DNA of 64,000 nucleotides from Breviolum minutum Mf 1.05b.01 (lineage: Eukaryota; Sar; Dinophyceae; Suessiales; Symbiodiniaceae). The position numbers were made by a program, and so were the translations under genes. The stretch spans positions 82,452-146,451 of the forward strand of contig DF239826.1 in NCBI GenBank assembly GCA_000507305.1. Direction: 5' to 3'. Shown here piece by piece: positions 25,189-34,305 of the stretch (positions are counted from its first letter, which is position 1; each line of letters starts with the position of its first letter). The notes below the pieces were generated by a model that did not search any database, was not told where the DNA came from, and was given only the letters and a program-made list of their open reading frames with translations.

Positions 25189-26707
25189 CTGAAGGAAAAA
25201 GTAGGGCACTACAAGTGGGCAATCGAAAATTGGATTCAACCATGCTGGCTTTTTTTTCCATTTCGCTCTGCATCAGGGAAAATCAAGGAAAATTTTCTTC
25301 GATGACTTCCCCCTGCCAAACCCTCTGCCAAGTGTCTGCAGGCTCTGGGCAGTACCGCGAGATGAGAAAGAAGGCACATGCAGTTTCAGGTCGCGCACAC
25401 GTGGCACATAGGGATTCCTGACTCTATATATGAATGAAAAGGTCTGAAGAGATATTGCAGATGTGACCTGCTTGAATGCAGGTAGTGCATTGAATTTGGC
25501 ATTTATGGTGTATCAGTGTATCTAAAACCTCTATCATATGTATATATATCTTTTGTTTTGTAGACAAAATTACGAGAGGGAGCTTCTCATCCCCCAAAAA
25601 ATTCCCCCCGCATCGGACACCCAGTCACTCATCAGCACCTCCCCGAAGTCGTCGGTTGCCGCTGCTGCACGCGTTACCGCTGGGGCAATCGTTCAAATCC
25701 ACCCCTGCATGGTATCCAAAGGTGAAGACATCCTGGGCGGTGTGACTGCAGGGGCCGGCACCTACTTGTTTGTAGTATTTGGTAGTGCTACTTCAACCAA
25801 ATTAGTTGGGTGTTGGCACCAAAGAAACAAGAGAAATTGCATTCTCTGATCAGCTGGTTTTTTGGTGCACACGTGTGACGAAAAATCCAAAGCAGTGAGG
25901 TTACCATGACATGCTTCATTTTTACCCAAATACCTGAGCGATGAACTTCAAAACCTGCAGCTGCGCACATCAGAATCATAACACACCCGACACTTAAATC
26001 CAACTAGTTCGCTTACCAATTGTTTGGAAAATAACGTCATGTTTTAAACCCAAAATGCCTATACGACTAATATCTAATGGTTTTTGAAACAGTAACAGCT
26101 TATTGGGAGAACCACCTTTTCCCTAAGATATTGTCTCGCCTTGAAAGTACTTGCCAAGTGGCAGCCCCATCCATGGCAGGTTTGTCCTTGTTGAAACCCA
26201 TGCCACACCACGCTGTCTCCTTGGTTCCACCAGGTTTCGATAAATCATGAGAATCTAAGCAACCCCCCGAATCCCACCTGTTCCGAGATATCAAGCGTCA
26301 AGGAATTATTAACCCCCATGTAGCATTGTTTTTTTGGATTCCCATGAATATAGATAGTTGCATTTTTGTTATCCCCCTTTCACCAGGGACTGTATTTTAT
26401 GTGATTTTGTTTTTTGAAACAAGTCCACAACTCTGACTAGAACCCTGTCCGAGAGCCTGAGTGTCTCAAATCAAAACGCAAACAGGCCTGGTTAGAAATG
26501 TGATCCACACGACAGGCAATCAAAACATGACAGACAAAATGAACATTTAGCGGTTGAAAATGAGCGCAAGTCGAATTTTCTGTGTTGTTGTGGTTGATTT
26601 ACAAGGTGTATCTTCACAGATTGATGGAAAAAAACTGGCACCTGAATTTCGAGCATCAATCACCACAAGTCCTGACTGACCAAAGGGAAAATTGTTTTTC
26701 ACACAGC

Positions 26708-26856
26708 CAAGTATCTGGACAATCTGCTGTGACATGGAGTTTGTCTCCAACCAACTCGATGGTCCATGTCGAGTCCGCATGCATGAAAGTCAAGGGGTCG
26801 GCCAAGGTCATGGCAAGCAAAGATGCCAGTGATATCAGCATAAGGTTGGGCATCAT
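26708..26856 (-). CDS. YHYH-domain protein, exon 1 with signal peptide
   Basis: The exon starts at ATG 26856 and encodes MMPNLMLISLASLLAMTLAD, a strong signal peptide, then a beta-rich start of the domain (STWTIELVGDKLHVTADCPD). It ends two bases into a Trp codon at a GC donor (TTG followed by GCTGTG). Joining to exon 2 restores TGG in frame, which strongly supports the model. GC donors are common in dinoflagellate genes. The predicted protein, about 529 residues if exon 3 reads to its stop, should be secreted or targeted through the endomembrane system. A spliced-leader-like sequence lies about 50 nt upstream. Confidence 0.7.
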
Positions 26857-26904
26857 GTAAGTTTGCTCAACACCAAAGGTGGGAAGGTCTCTTCAACACA
26901 AGTT

Positions 26905-26919
26905 TTGAGCCAAAAGCTC
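26905..26919 (-). promoter_or_regulatory. Possible spliced-leader relic upstream of the YHYH gene
   Basis: The minus strand reads GAGCTTTTGGCTCAA. TTTTGGCTCAA is identical to the 3' part of the dinoflagellate spliced leader, and the preceding AGC matches if two bases are deleted. It is about 49 nt from the ATG. One such match alone could be chance, but it is strengthened by the carbonic anhydrase examples. Confidence 0.4.
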
Positions 26920-27275
26920 AAACATCGCCATTCGAATGTAAAAATTCAAAACATCTGAAGGAAAACGGTGAAACAAACGTACTCGCCAGATTCCTGAACA
27001 ATCTAAAACCCAGTTTTAGATCCATTCAAACATTGCCACCAAAAAACAATGATTTCCCCACTGCGTTTTTGGGTGCGAACACTGAAAAATAAGAACGCGC
27101 GAGGGGCGCTTCCGACAACCGCGTCCAATAAAAAACGTTTCGGACATAGTTCTCTTTCGGTGTTTAAGCCCTTGTTTAAGATGTTTCTTTCCAGCAATGG
27201 GAAAAATTGCAAAATTGCAAACGCGGAGTTAAACACGGTAGGTTGCGTATTGGGCTGAAAACAAGTTCGGTACAA

Positions 27276-27800
27276 CTACTGCAGAGCAGCTGCTGTCCTT
27301 TTGCTTGACAGTAGCGTGGTTGCTGCTAAAAGGGCTGCAGAACCACAACCAAAACGCGCTGTCTCTACCAAGCCAGTCTTTACGCTATGTGACACTGGGC
27401 ATTCATTGCTGAAGCGAGCATTCGGATACTCAGGATGTGTGTAGATCACATTCCTTGGCCTCACTGTTGGCAACTGGATTCTGATCCTGTCGTTTTCTTC
27501 CACCAACAATCGACGGATGACTTCACGTCGTCGCCTGTTCTGCAAAGCCTCTTGGATCATATGAATCCATTCACGGATCGTCACACAGATCCCAAGTAAA
27601 GCGGCCAACATACCCAAGCCTACAAACAGTAGAGCTGTCAACGACTCTCTCGCGATTTGCTCGAGAATGTCCTTCTGGCCTGCTGCTGTCCCAAGAAGTT
27701 GGGATGCGGCAAACACACTTCTTACGGTGCTACCCACACGGTACGTCGTGTGTTGGCACACTTGAGCGATGTTGCCCGCATCAGCGCTGGCCTTGTTCTC
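27276..27800 (-). CDS. Unknown membrane protein, exon 3
   Basis: The last 174 codons of a three-exon gene, from the acceptor CCGCACAG to the stop at 27276. A single strong hydrophobic segment, SLTALLFVGLGMLAALLGIC, is followed by a basic amphipathic stretch (IQEALQNRRRREVIRRLLVE) that would face one side of the membrane. The tail is Ser/Ala-rich. I recognise no family. Coding status is supported by the canonical 95-nt intron in phase 0 (27801-27895), by GC content above that of the flanks and by continuity with two upstream exons. Confidence 0.65.
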   Translation of the reverse strand, partial: ENKASADAGNIAQVCQHTTYRVGSTVRSVFAASQLLGTAAGQKDILEQIARESLTALLFVGLGMLAALLGICVTIREWIHMIQEALQNRRRREVIRRLLVEENDRIRIQLPTVRPRNVIYTHPEYPNARFSNECPVSHSVKTGLVETARFGCGSAALLAATTLLSSKRTAAALQ

Positions 27801-27895
27801 CTGTGCGGTGATAGCACGCCTCTATAAGGTGGTTTCATCGGGTCTCGCTGGAGCCGGTGGCTTCCATTTGTGCTCGGTACCTATACCTTTCCTAC

Positions 27896-28144
27896 CTTCA
27901 CATTGATGCGCTGAGCTTCGGACAACATGTCTCCTCCTTCTTTCTTCTCATACATTCCAATACATTGAAATTGGCGCAGTTCACTGCACACCTCGAGGTG
28001 TCGAAGGGCCCTATGCACTTGCTTGCCTGCATTGCTGAGGAGCTGTCCCACTTTCTTCGCCGCGTTTGGGCCGCCGTTCTGATCCAAAGTGTCTTCTCCT
28101 TGTGAGGCAACCTTCCTCCCAAGGCCTTGTTGGGTGAGACCTGC
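27896..28144 (-). CDS. Unknown membrane protein, exon 2
   Basis: Eighty-three codons starting AGLTQQGLGRKVASQGED after the acceptor GCTCCTGTGCAG, and ending at AAG before the donor GTAGGAAAGG. Both ends are in phase 0. The segment is mixed helical, with Lys and Gln, and precedes the membrane span in exon 3. Function is unknown. Confidence 0.6.
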
Positions 28145-28234
28145 CTGCACAGGAGCTTTGCAATTCTTGCGCCTTTCCCTCTTCAATGTCGCCGCTGGCC
28201 TCTGGCTTCATGTCTTTTTTGATTCCTTCGCTAC

Positions 28235-28300
28235 GTTGTCTGGCTGGGCCTCACTACTTTCTGCCGAAGAACATCTGAGGCAATCTAATCGTGCTCCCAT
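28235..28300 (-). CDS. Unknown membrane protein, probable first exon
   Basis: Twenty-two codons from ATG 28300: MGARLDCLRCSSAESSEAQP then Asp-Asn, ending at a GT donor (GTAGCG). The intron of 90 nt (28145-28234) has GT-AG ends and phase 0, similar in size to the next intron. The MG start followed by two cysteines is compatible with lipid modification, which is inference. The complete product would be 279 residues. The retroelement array begins only 223 bp upstream at 28523. Confidence 0.45.
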
Positions 28301-28522
28301 CCTTCCTTCTTGATGCGCCGCTCGTCACACGTATATATCAATAGCTCTCCGCGCGCTTTTCTTCCTCCACTTGGCATAGCGTCCGCGTGTATCTCACCGG
28401 GTTTGACAGTGACAGATGAAGCAGCTCAAGTTTCGACGCGTCTTTCCGGCGCAGCCTGCCCTCAAGAAAGCCAAGAAGGAACCGAATCCCATTTGAGTCT
28501 GGACATGGTCATGGGGTCCGCT

Positions 28523-29020
28523 AGTTCAAGGTGACATTCATATATATGTATCACAATCTAACCGTATACAAACTCGTTAGAATACCAGTATAAGTATATA
28601 AGCATATTAACTTAGATATCTCTATTATAGTTGAACGCACTTATTATTATTTCCGTTTTGGTCTGAGTGCTGGATTAAATTCTTCGAGGTGAGATTTGTT
28701 ATCCCCACGAGACTTGGTATCCAAATCCCCCTTTTGAGGAGATACCTTTGACGCTTTTGAGCTATGATAGAAGTTGATTCTACCAAAGCACGGAATTTTC
28801 GAATGACGAAATGTACCAGTGAGGCACAAGGCCAAGAATTGAGCTGCCAGCCACATTGTATATGCTAAGCAAAACAACAAAACAACACAAAAACAAGGGA
28901 AGTGGTGGGGGGGAAAACATCAAAAGCATCAACGCAACCTTGAATGTCACCTTGATCCAAAATGTCCGGGGTACATTTAATGAAGATCCCCTACAAACAT
29001 TACTGAACAAGCACAGTAAA
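28523..29020. mobile_element. Non-autonomous YR-retroelement unit 1
   Basis: A 498-bp unit with the left terminal sequence of element 1 (about 209 bp), a private 182-bp middle and the right terminal sequence of element 1 (about 114 bp). It starts at the 7-base core AGTTCAA. The middle is not found in element 1, so this is a separate non-autonomous derivative and not a simple deletion. Open frames crossing it are not genes. Confidence 0.85.
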
Positions 29021-29517
29021 AGTTCAAGGTGACATTCATATATATGTATCACAATCTAACCGTATACAAACTCGTTAGAATACCAGTATAAGTATATAAG
29101 CATATTAACTTAGATATCTCTATTATAGTTGAACGCACTTATTATTATTTCCTTTTTGGTCTGAGTGCTGGATTAAATTCTTCGAGGTGAGATTTGTTAT
29201 CCCCACGAGACTTGGTATCCAAATCCCCCTTTTGAGGAGATACCTTTGACGCTTTTGAGCTATGATAGAAGTTGATTCTACCAAAGCACGGAATTTTCGA
29301 ATGACGAAATGTACCAGTGAGGCACAAGGCCAAGAATTGAGCTGCCAGCCACATTGTATATGCTAAGCAAAACAACAAAACAACACAAAAAAAGGGAAGT
29401 GGTGGGGGGGAAAACATCAAAAGCATCAACGCAACCTTGAATGTCACCTTGATCCAAAATGTCCGGGGTACATTTAATGAAGATCCCCTACAAACATTAC
29501 TGAACAAGTACAGTAAA
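29021..29517. mobile_element. Non-autonomous YR-retroelement unit 2
   Basis: Head-to-tail copy of the preceding unit, 497 bp. It differs by only a few bases, for example in the A-run near 29390. It is joined at both ends through the same AGTTCAA core. Confidence 0.85.
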
Positions 29518-29726
29518 AGTTCAAGGTGACATTCATATATATGTATCACAATCTAACCGTATACAAACTCGTTAGAATACCAGTATAAGTATATAAGCAT
29601 ATTAACTTAGATATCTCTATTATAGTTGAACGCACTTATTATTATTTCCTTTTTGGTCTGAGTGCTGGATTAAATTCTTCGAGGTGAGATTTGTTATCCC
29701 CACGAGACTTGGTATCCAAATCCCCC
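29518..29726. repeat. Terminal sequence of element 1, coding-strand 3' end
   Basis: The first 209 bp of the element on the plus strand match the start of both short units almost exactly, then diverge abruptly after AAATCCCCC. It begins with the shared core AGTTCAA. Confidence 0.85.
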
Positions 29727-29845
29727 AACAACGCTAAGTCTTGTGGGGTAAGTACGCAACAACCACCCCCAATTTCGGAGGCGACTTATCCAGCACAAGA
29801 CATCAAAAAGGGGAAAGAATCACATGAAAAATTTGTGGCTGATTT

Positions 29846-32800
29846 TTATGATGGCAAGCTCCACGGAATCCACGCATTTGGTGGGCATAAACAAGGCCTT
29901 CTCTCAAGCATCCAAAGCTCAGAAAGTGAAAGCAAAATACGGTCTGAAGGATTCAGTTGAAACGGAATATCCCCTGAATCATCCCACCTGCTCAGCTGAT
30001 CAGCCACATCATTGGCCTTCCCTGGAATATGCGTTACATCGAAGGAGATAGATGAAGAAGCAATCAGCAGGCTAAGCTTTTCCAAAAAATAAGCCAGCGG
30101 AATCGTTGTTGTAAATAATGCATTTGACACCGACTCTGCACCGGTGTTATCTGAAAGGGAAGGCACCCTAATAGACATGCGAAATCCAGGTTGATGACGA
30201 ATGACTATCCAGAGCAGGGCAATCTGAGCCAATGTTTCCAGTGAAGTGATGTCCTTCTGAAGATCGTTATGTACAGGAATATCCAAAAGACGAAAGTCTG
30301 ATAAAGACAGTCGCAAGCTGAACCATTTTGTACCTTGTGTAGGAAATTCAATAATGCCACCAATGCCGGCAAGTTCCCCTGAAGCAAATGCGTCCGCCAC
30401 GCAGATTCCCGGCCAATATTGTTTCGGCCATATAGACATTGCTGGAGGGCAATGTGCCAGCCAGTCATGGAAAAGTCTCAGAGTACGCGAGCTATGTTCT
30501 GAAAGTTTTCGTTTGCCAGACATCGGATCCCGAATTCGGAGCCAGATTCTTTTGTCACCAATATAGCAGTTACGCACATCTGAAATAGAATGAACGGTTT
30601 GATGTCGAACCTGTGTCAGCACGCCTCCCAGTGGAATTGCTGAGCCCTTGGGAACCGCAGTAAATTGCATGGAATCATTCAAACAGTTCAAAGTATTATT
30701 CCAATATGCCGGATCGATACTGAAATGTGTTGCTGGTATAGCATGTAAATCGCGATACAATGGATGAAGCCACGTTCTCATGGATGGGTATAACTGTGTC
30801 ACCCACATTGCCAGACCCAGAAACTGTTCTATAGCTTTTTTGGTAGTCCTTTCAGATGTACGCAGTCGATCCACCATAGCGCGAAGTTTATCCAACTTGT
30901 TCATTGGCAATGTAACATAGCCTACAGAGATATGCCAACGCCATCCAATCCATTGAATGGAGCTGCCCAACTCACATTTTTTCCAACTGACCGGTATTGC
31001 GCAGATCTGGCAAAGAATGCATATCATAGCTGCCGACAACGGAAGAACGGTCTCGTCTTGGAACATGAATAGGTCATCCACGTATAGAAATCCAACATGA
31101 GCCAGCCATGTCAGTGAATGAAATAACCTCAGGAAAAAACCGCCCAGCCTGCTCCAAAAGTGAGCGGAGAAAACCGCTCCGAACGGGCAAACATTGTAAA
31201 AGAATAGTTGTGATGAAAAAGTGAAGCCGAGCAATCCTCTGTGTGATGGAAGCACTGCCATACGTTTATGGGCGCTTTTTATGTCCAAAGAAAAAGCTTG
31301 CACCCTTGCCTGGCTGGATCGTATCGGGTATGCCCTCATAACATCACGTGCTGTGGGCAATGTGGCCTTCTCGGGCATAACACATCTTGCGTTTACACCG
31401 CAGACAGTATTGTCCACGACCAAACGTGGATTACGCCCCTCAGCCAACACCAGTCCCAGCTTACCCACGGCTACCCCCAATGGCCACTGTTCCTGAGCAT
31501 CTGAAAGTGAGCCGTGGAAAGGAGTGACCCAACCGTTTTTTACTTCCTCGTCAATCAGTGCACGCACCTCGTCAGGATGGTCTTCAGCTGAAGACCAATT
31601 GCAATGATGAACACTCAACAATGGAGATTCTGCAGATTCATCCGGTTGTGATAACGGGAAACAATTGGATGGTTGTATCGGTCCATCAAATCCTGTCGGC
31701 ACCCCTTCCAAAAGATACGGAAACAACGCCACGTCTGGATCGCCCAAAATCTTTTGTAAAGAATAAAGGATGTGCAAATGCATAGGTTGATCTGATGGGA
31801 TATCCCAACTCACTGGGTATCCTTGCGCTTCCAAAAATTCCACCAAAAATTGGGTGAATGGTGCCAATTGTTGAGAAGTAAATGGTGGGTCATTGGATTG
31901 CTGTTGCAAAGAAGCCACCAGCTGTACATCCATACGATTCTTCATAATGAGTTGCATCCAGTTGTGTCGAAGTGTCTTAAAGACGTCCGAGGAACCGGCA
32001 GGTGGAGAACTCCAATCGCCAGATGAAACATTGCCCCCTCCATCCTGTCTGACGAACGGCGGGGCTTGCATAGCTTTAACTGGGAGGAGTTGTTCGGCAG
32101 AATGCAAATCCAAATCACGCGGGCCCTGAGATAGCAACGGCAGCACGTGATCTGCAAACTTAGATGCCAATTGAGGTGGGTACTCAGCGGTGTATTTGCT
32201 CAAATAAGCACCTGACGACGTTCGAACCCCCGCCACTGATTGGTGAGAGTTGCGAGGATGTTCGCATATATATGCCATTTCACTAATGACCTCCAAAGTG
32301 GAGCAGAATAGCCACGATTTTTCAATGTCCAAGCCGTAACCACATGCCGCTAGGATTGTGCAAAAACAGTTGCAATGCTGAATATAGGACCGCACCACCG
32401 GCTCTTGCCACGACATAGCACTGGATGGCTGCTCCAGGTGACTGTGCCCACCCGAATCATATGTAAGATAACTGCATAACACACAGCGTGAAAGCATCAA
32501 ATGACTGGTTTGCAATGTCATAGATTCATCAGCTGTAAGACCCGGACGACCATCCAACTGTGATGGGGTCCTCAACGCTTGTGGCCCTCCCGGGCGAAGT
32601 TTGAGTCGACTATATTCTTTGCAAGGAGGAGAGGTGGCACAATATGCCACGATGCCACTAGCACAGACACGCAACAGTCTCTCAAATTGAATATCATCCA
32701 ATATGTCACATTCCGCATTGCATAAAATATCAAATGATAAAACCACCATCTGTCTTGCCAAAACTGCTGTACTCAGGGGTCGGTTGACTCCACAACAAAC

Positions 32801-33076
32801 GTCCAGAAAAATTCTGGATTGGGTCAGAGCAGGCGCCAAGTTCCCCCACGGTCGATAAGGTGGATGAATTGGTGAATTGCTGGATATTGACTGTTCAGGT
32901 AAAGCTTCCATTGTCGATGATACTGCCGGTGTATTTGGGTCCTCTCCAACTGATTGTTTAACAATATTTGCGGAAATTGGCCCAGTTTGAGGATGGCTAT
33001 CCAAATTCAATGATGCAACAAAGGGGGTAGAAACATCATCATCGCATGCATGTGAAACTGTGTCGCTGTCCCTCTG
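29846..33076 (-). CDS. Element 1 polyprotein: methyltransferase-like, reverse transcriptase, RNase H
   Basis: The 1054-residue frame begins with a TTG codon at 33010 but is open upstream, in the same frame, to the TGA that ends the CCCH frame. Counting from 33010, a methyltransferase-like domain (about 65-290) has FLDVCCGVNRPLS as the nucleotide-fold motif, SPPC at 127-130 with the cysteine placed as in cytosine-5 methyltransferases, and EQP at 193-195. The reverse transcriptase (about 480-760) has SLDIKSAHKR and the YVDD catalytic motif at 643-646. RNase H has acidic residues in VADAFASG, SLETLAQ, LSDNTGAES and HIPGKANDVADQLSR (870-1007). No motif is visibly broken. Whether the methyltransferase-like domain is active is unknown. 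The first ATG (residue 34) lies before that domain, but readthrough from Gag is the better-supported way of expression. Confidence 0.85.
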   Translation of the reverse strand, partial: QRDSDTVSHACDDDVSTPFVASLNLDSHPQTGPISANIVKQSVGEDPNTPAVSSTMEALPEQSISSNSPIHPPYRPWGNLAPALTQSRIFLDVCCGVNRPLSTAVLARQMVVLSFDILCNAECDILDDIQFERLLRVCASGIVAYCATSPPCKEYSRLKLRPGGPQALRTPSQLDGRPGLTADESMTLQTSHLMLSRCVLCSYLTYDSGGHSHLEQPSSAMSWQEPVVRSYIQHCNCFCTILAACGYGLDIEKSWLFCSTLEVISEMAYICEHPRNSHQSVAGVRTSSGAYLSKYTAEYPPQLASKFADHVLPLLSQGPRDLDLHSAEQLLPVKAMQAPPFVRQDGGGNVSSGDWSSPPAGSSDVFKTLRHNWMQLIMKNRMDVQLVASLQQQSNDPPFTSQQLAPFTQFLVEFLEAQGYPVSWDIPSDQPMHLHILYSLQKILGDPDVALFPYLLEGVPTGFDGPIQPSNCFPLSQPDESAESPLLSVHHCNWSSAEDHPDEVRALIDEEVKNGWVTPFHGSLSDAQEQWPLGVAVGKLGLVLAEGRNPRLVVDNTVCGVNARCVMPEKATLPTARDVMRAYPIRSSQARVQAFSLDIKSAHKRMAVLPSHRGLLGFTFSSQLFFYNVCPFGAVFSAHFWSRLGGFFLRLFHSLTWLAHVGFLYVDDLFMFQDETVLPLSAAMICILCQICAIPVSWKKCELGSSIQWIGWRWHISVGYVTLPMNKLDKLRAMVDRLRTSERTTKKAIEQFLGLAMWVTQLYPSMRTWLHPLYRDLHAIPATHFSIDPAYWNNTLNCLNDSMQFTAVPKGSAIPLGGVLTQVRHQTVHSISDVRNCYIGDKRIWLRIRDPMSGKRKLSEHSSRTLRLFHDWLAHCPPAMSIWPKQYWPGICVADAFASGELAGIGGIIEFPTQGTKWFSLRLSLSDFRLLDIPVHNDLQKDITSLETLAQIALLWIVIRHQPGFRMSIRVPSLSDNTGAESVSNALFTTTIPLAYFLEKLSLLIASSSISFDVTHIPGKANDVADQLSRWDDSGDIPFQLNPSDRILLSLSELWMLERRPCLCPPNAWIPWSLPS

Positions 33077-33415
33077 TCAGTGTGGTGTCGCCTCGTGCTG
33101 AAAAGCGCCATGATTGCGTCCACAGGCTCGTCCATCTTTGGTGGGGAATGCACATACATGTCGGAACTTGCATTGATCGCCTAATGAACACTTGCCAGTC
33201 TGAAATCTCATACAAATGGGAAAACGTTGTGAGCCTTCCATCACTTCACTGACCCATTGAACCCGTTGGGATTTGTCGCCCTTGGATTTCCCTTTGCCCC
33301 CCTTTGTGTCTTTCCCTTTCGCCCCATACGGACCTGGGCGCAATCGAACCGGGACATCCCCTTTGCCAGGCTGAACCCGGACAATCTTGGGTCGAGCCTG
33401 TAAATATGAAGTCAT
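33077..33415 (-). CDS. Element 1 Gag C-terminal part, CCCH zinc finger
   Basis: The 112-residue frame overlaps the Gag stop (ATATGA) and is shifted relative to it. After a Lys/Gly-rich linker comes a zinc finger of the form C-X7-C-X5-C-X3-H (from CMRFQTGKC) and a second C-X9-C-X3-H-X4-H group near the end. In element 2 the same part is fused to Gag in one frame. It probably binds nucleic acid. It ends in TGA at 33079-33077, and the polyprotein continues in the same frame. Confidence 0.75.
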   Translation of the reverse strand: MTSYLQARPKIVRVQPGKGDVPVRLRPGPYGAKGKDTKGGKGKSKGDKSQRVQWVSEVMEGSQRFPICMRFQTGKCSLGDQCKFRHVCAFPTKDGRACGRNHGAFQHEATPH

Positions 33416-34305
33416 ATCTGATCTGATATGGTGATTTCATGAAATGCATCTTCCCACGTCCAGCCTCTTTCTGAGACCAACTCACATACCACACCCATCA
33501 TATGTTTGTCGGCGGCTTGTGCCTCGAGGATGCTAGGATTGCGAAGGCCTGCTTCACTGTCCAAGCGATGAGTCATGAAAGATAAAAAGCGAGTATAATA
33601 ATCTTTCACAGCTGCTAAATGACACACGCCAACCATAGCCATAGCAATGCTGTATGTTTCAAATAAGCCCCTGAGTGCATGTAAGCCCAAACCGCCATTC
33701 GCAATCTCTAATGTAGGAGGATCATCCAAAATCATAGAATGTAGATTCAAAGATTCGGCTTTAGGGATCCGGCCAGACTTGCTAGCAGAAATGTCCTCGG
33801 CCCTGGCCTGTGATAATCGGAATTTCCATGGGACCCATTTATGATCCTGTTTGGCATGTTGGTGATGCACCAAGGAAAGGAGGCGCAAGCTTGGCATATT
33901 TTCTGATGTGATGATTTCAGATGGATAATCCGATTTGAACTGAGCTTTCAACTTTGCCACAACTGCAGAGTTGAGTTTTGGAGCAAAACTCTCTGACCAC
34001 GATGCTGCAGCAGTAGATGATGATGCATCAGCACTGACAACTGCTGCTGCGGGTGCAGGATGTGAATCAACCCGCTTACATTTATTCCACGCTAATCTCA
34101 AGGCTGCTTTTTGAAAAGGAACTAACATACCAGCAGTGGATGATAGAATGTCAATGATTTCCTTGTCAAAGTCAATCTGCGCAAAATGAGATGCGGACCA
34201 TCCTTGATCGATCAGCTCATCGCTGAATGTTTCTTGCACCTTACACTCCTCCAAGATGCCCCGAAGCTCGTCGGGTGGAGAATCATGAGCCATGAGACTA
34301 GACAA
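33412..34305 (-). CDS. Element 1 Gag-like protein
   Basis: A 297-residue frame. Its homology to the element 2 Gag is visible in PSLRLLSLVHHQ against PSIRLWSLVHQQ, GVCHL against GLCHL, and WEDAFHEIT against FEECLHEMT. It should form the particle or ribonucleoprotein coat. The first ATG (MSSLMAHDSPPDE) is at 34305. It ends where the CCCH frame begins, and a one-base change would fuse them. Confidence 0.75.
   Translation of the reverse strand: MSSLMAHDSPPDELRGILEECKVQETFSDELIDQGWSASHFAQIDFDKEIIDILSSTAGMLVPFQKAALRLAWNKCKRVDSHPAPAAAVVSADASSSTAAASWSESFAPKLNSAVVAKLKAQFKSDYPSEIITSENMPSLRLLSLVHHQHAKQDHKWVPWKFRLSQARAEDISASKSGRIPKAESLNLHSMILDDPPTLEIANGGLGLHALRGLFETYSIAMAMVGVCHLAAVKDYYTRFLSFMTHRLDSEAGLRNPSILEAQAADKHMMGVVCELVSERGWTWEDAFHEITISDQI

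Noticed and set aside
25680-25710. GTTCAAATCC motif resembling a tRNA B box
   Set aside because: No stem pairing and no partner A box at a suitable distance.
25639-25745. GC-rich stretch with an acceptor-like start, considered as a YHYH exon
   Set aside because: Exon 1 joins exon 2 directly in correct phase with a complete domain, so this stretch falls inside intron 1 and has no matching motif.
28780-29549. 90- and 134-codon minus-strand ORFs across the short units
   Set aside because: They run across unit junctions and through terminal sequence, so they are by-products of the tandem array.
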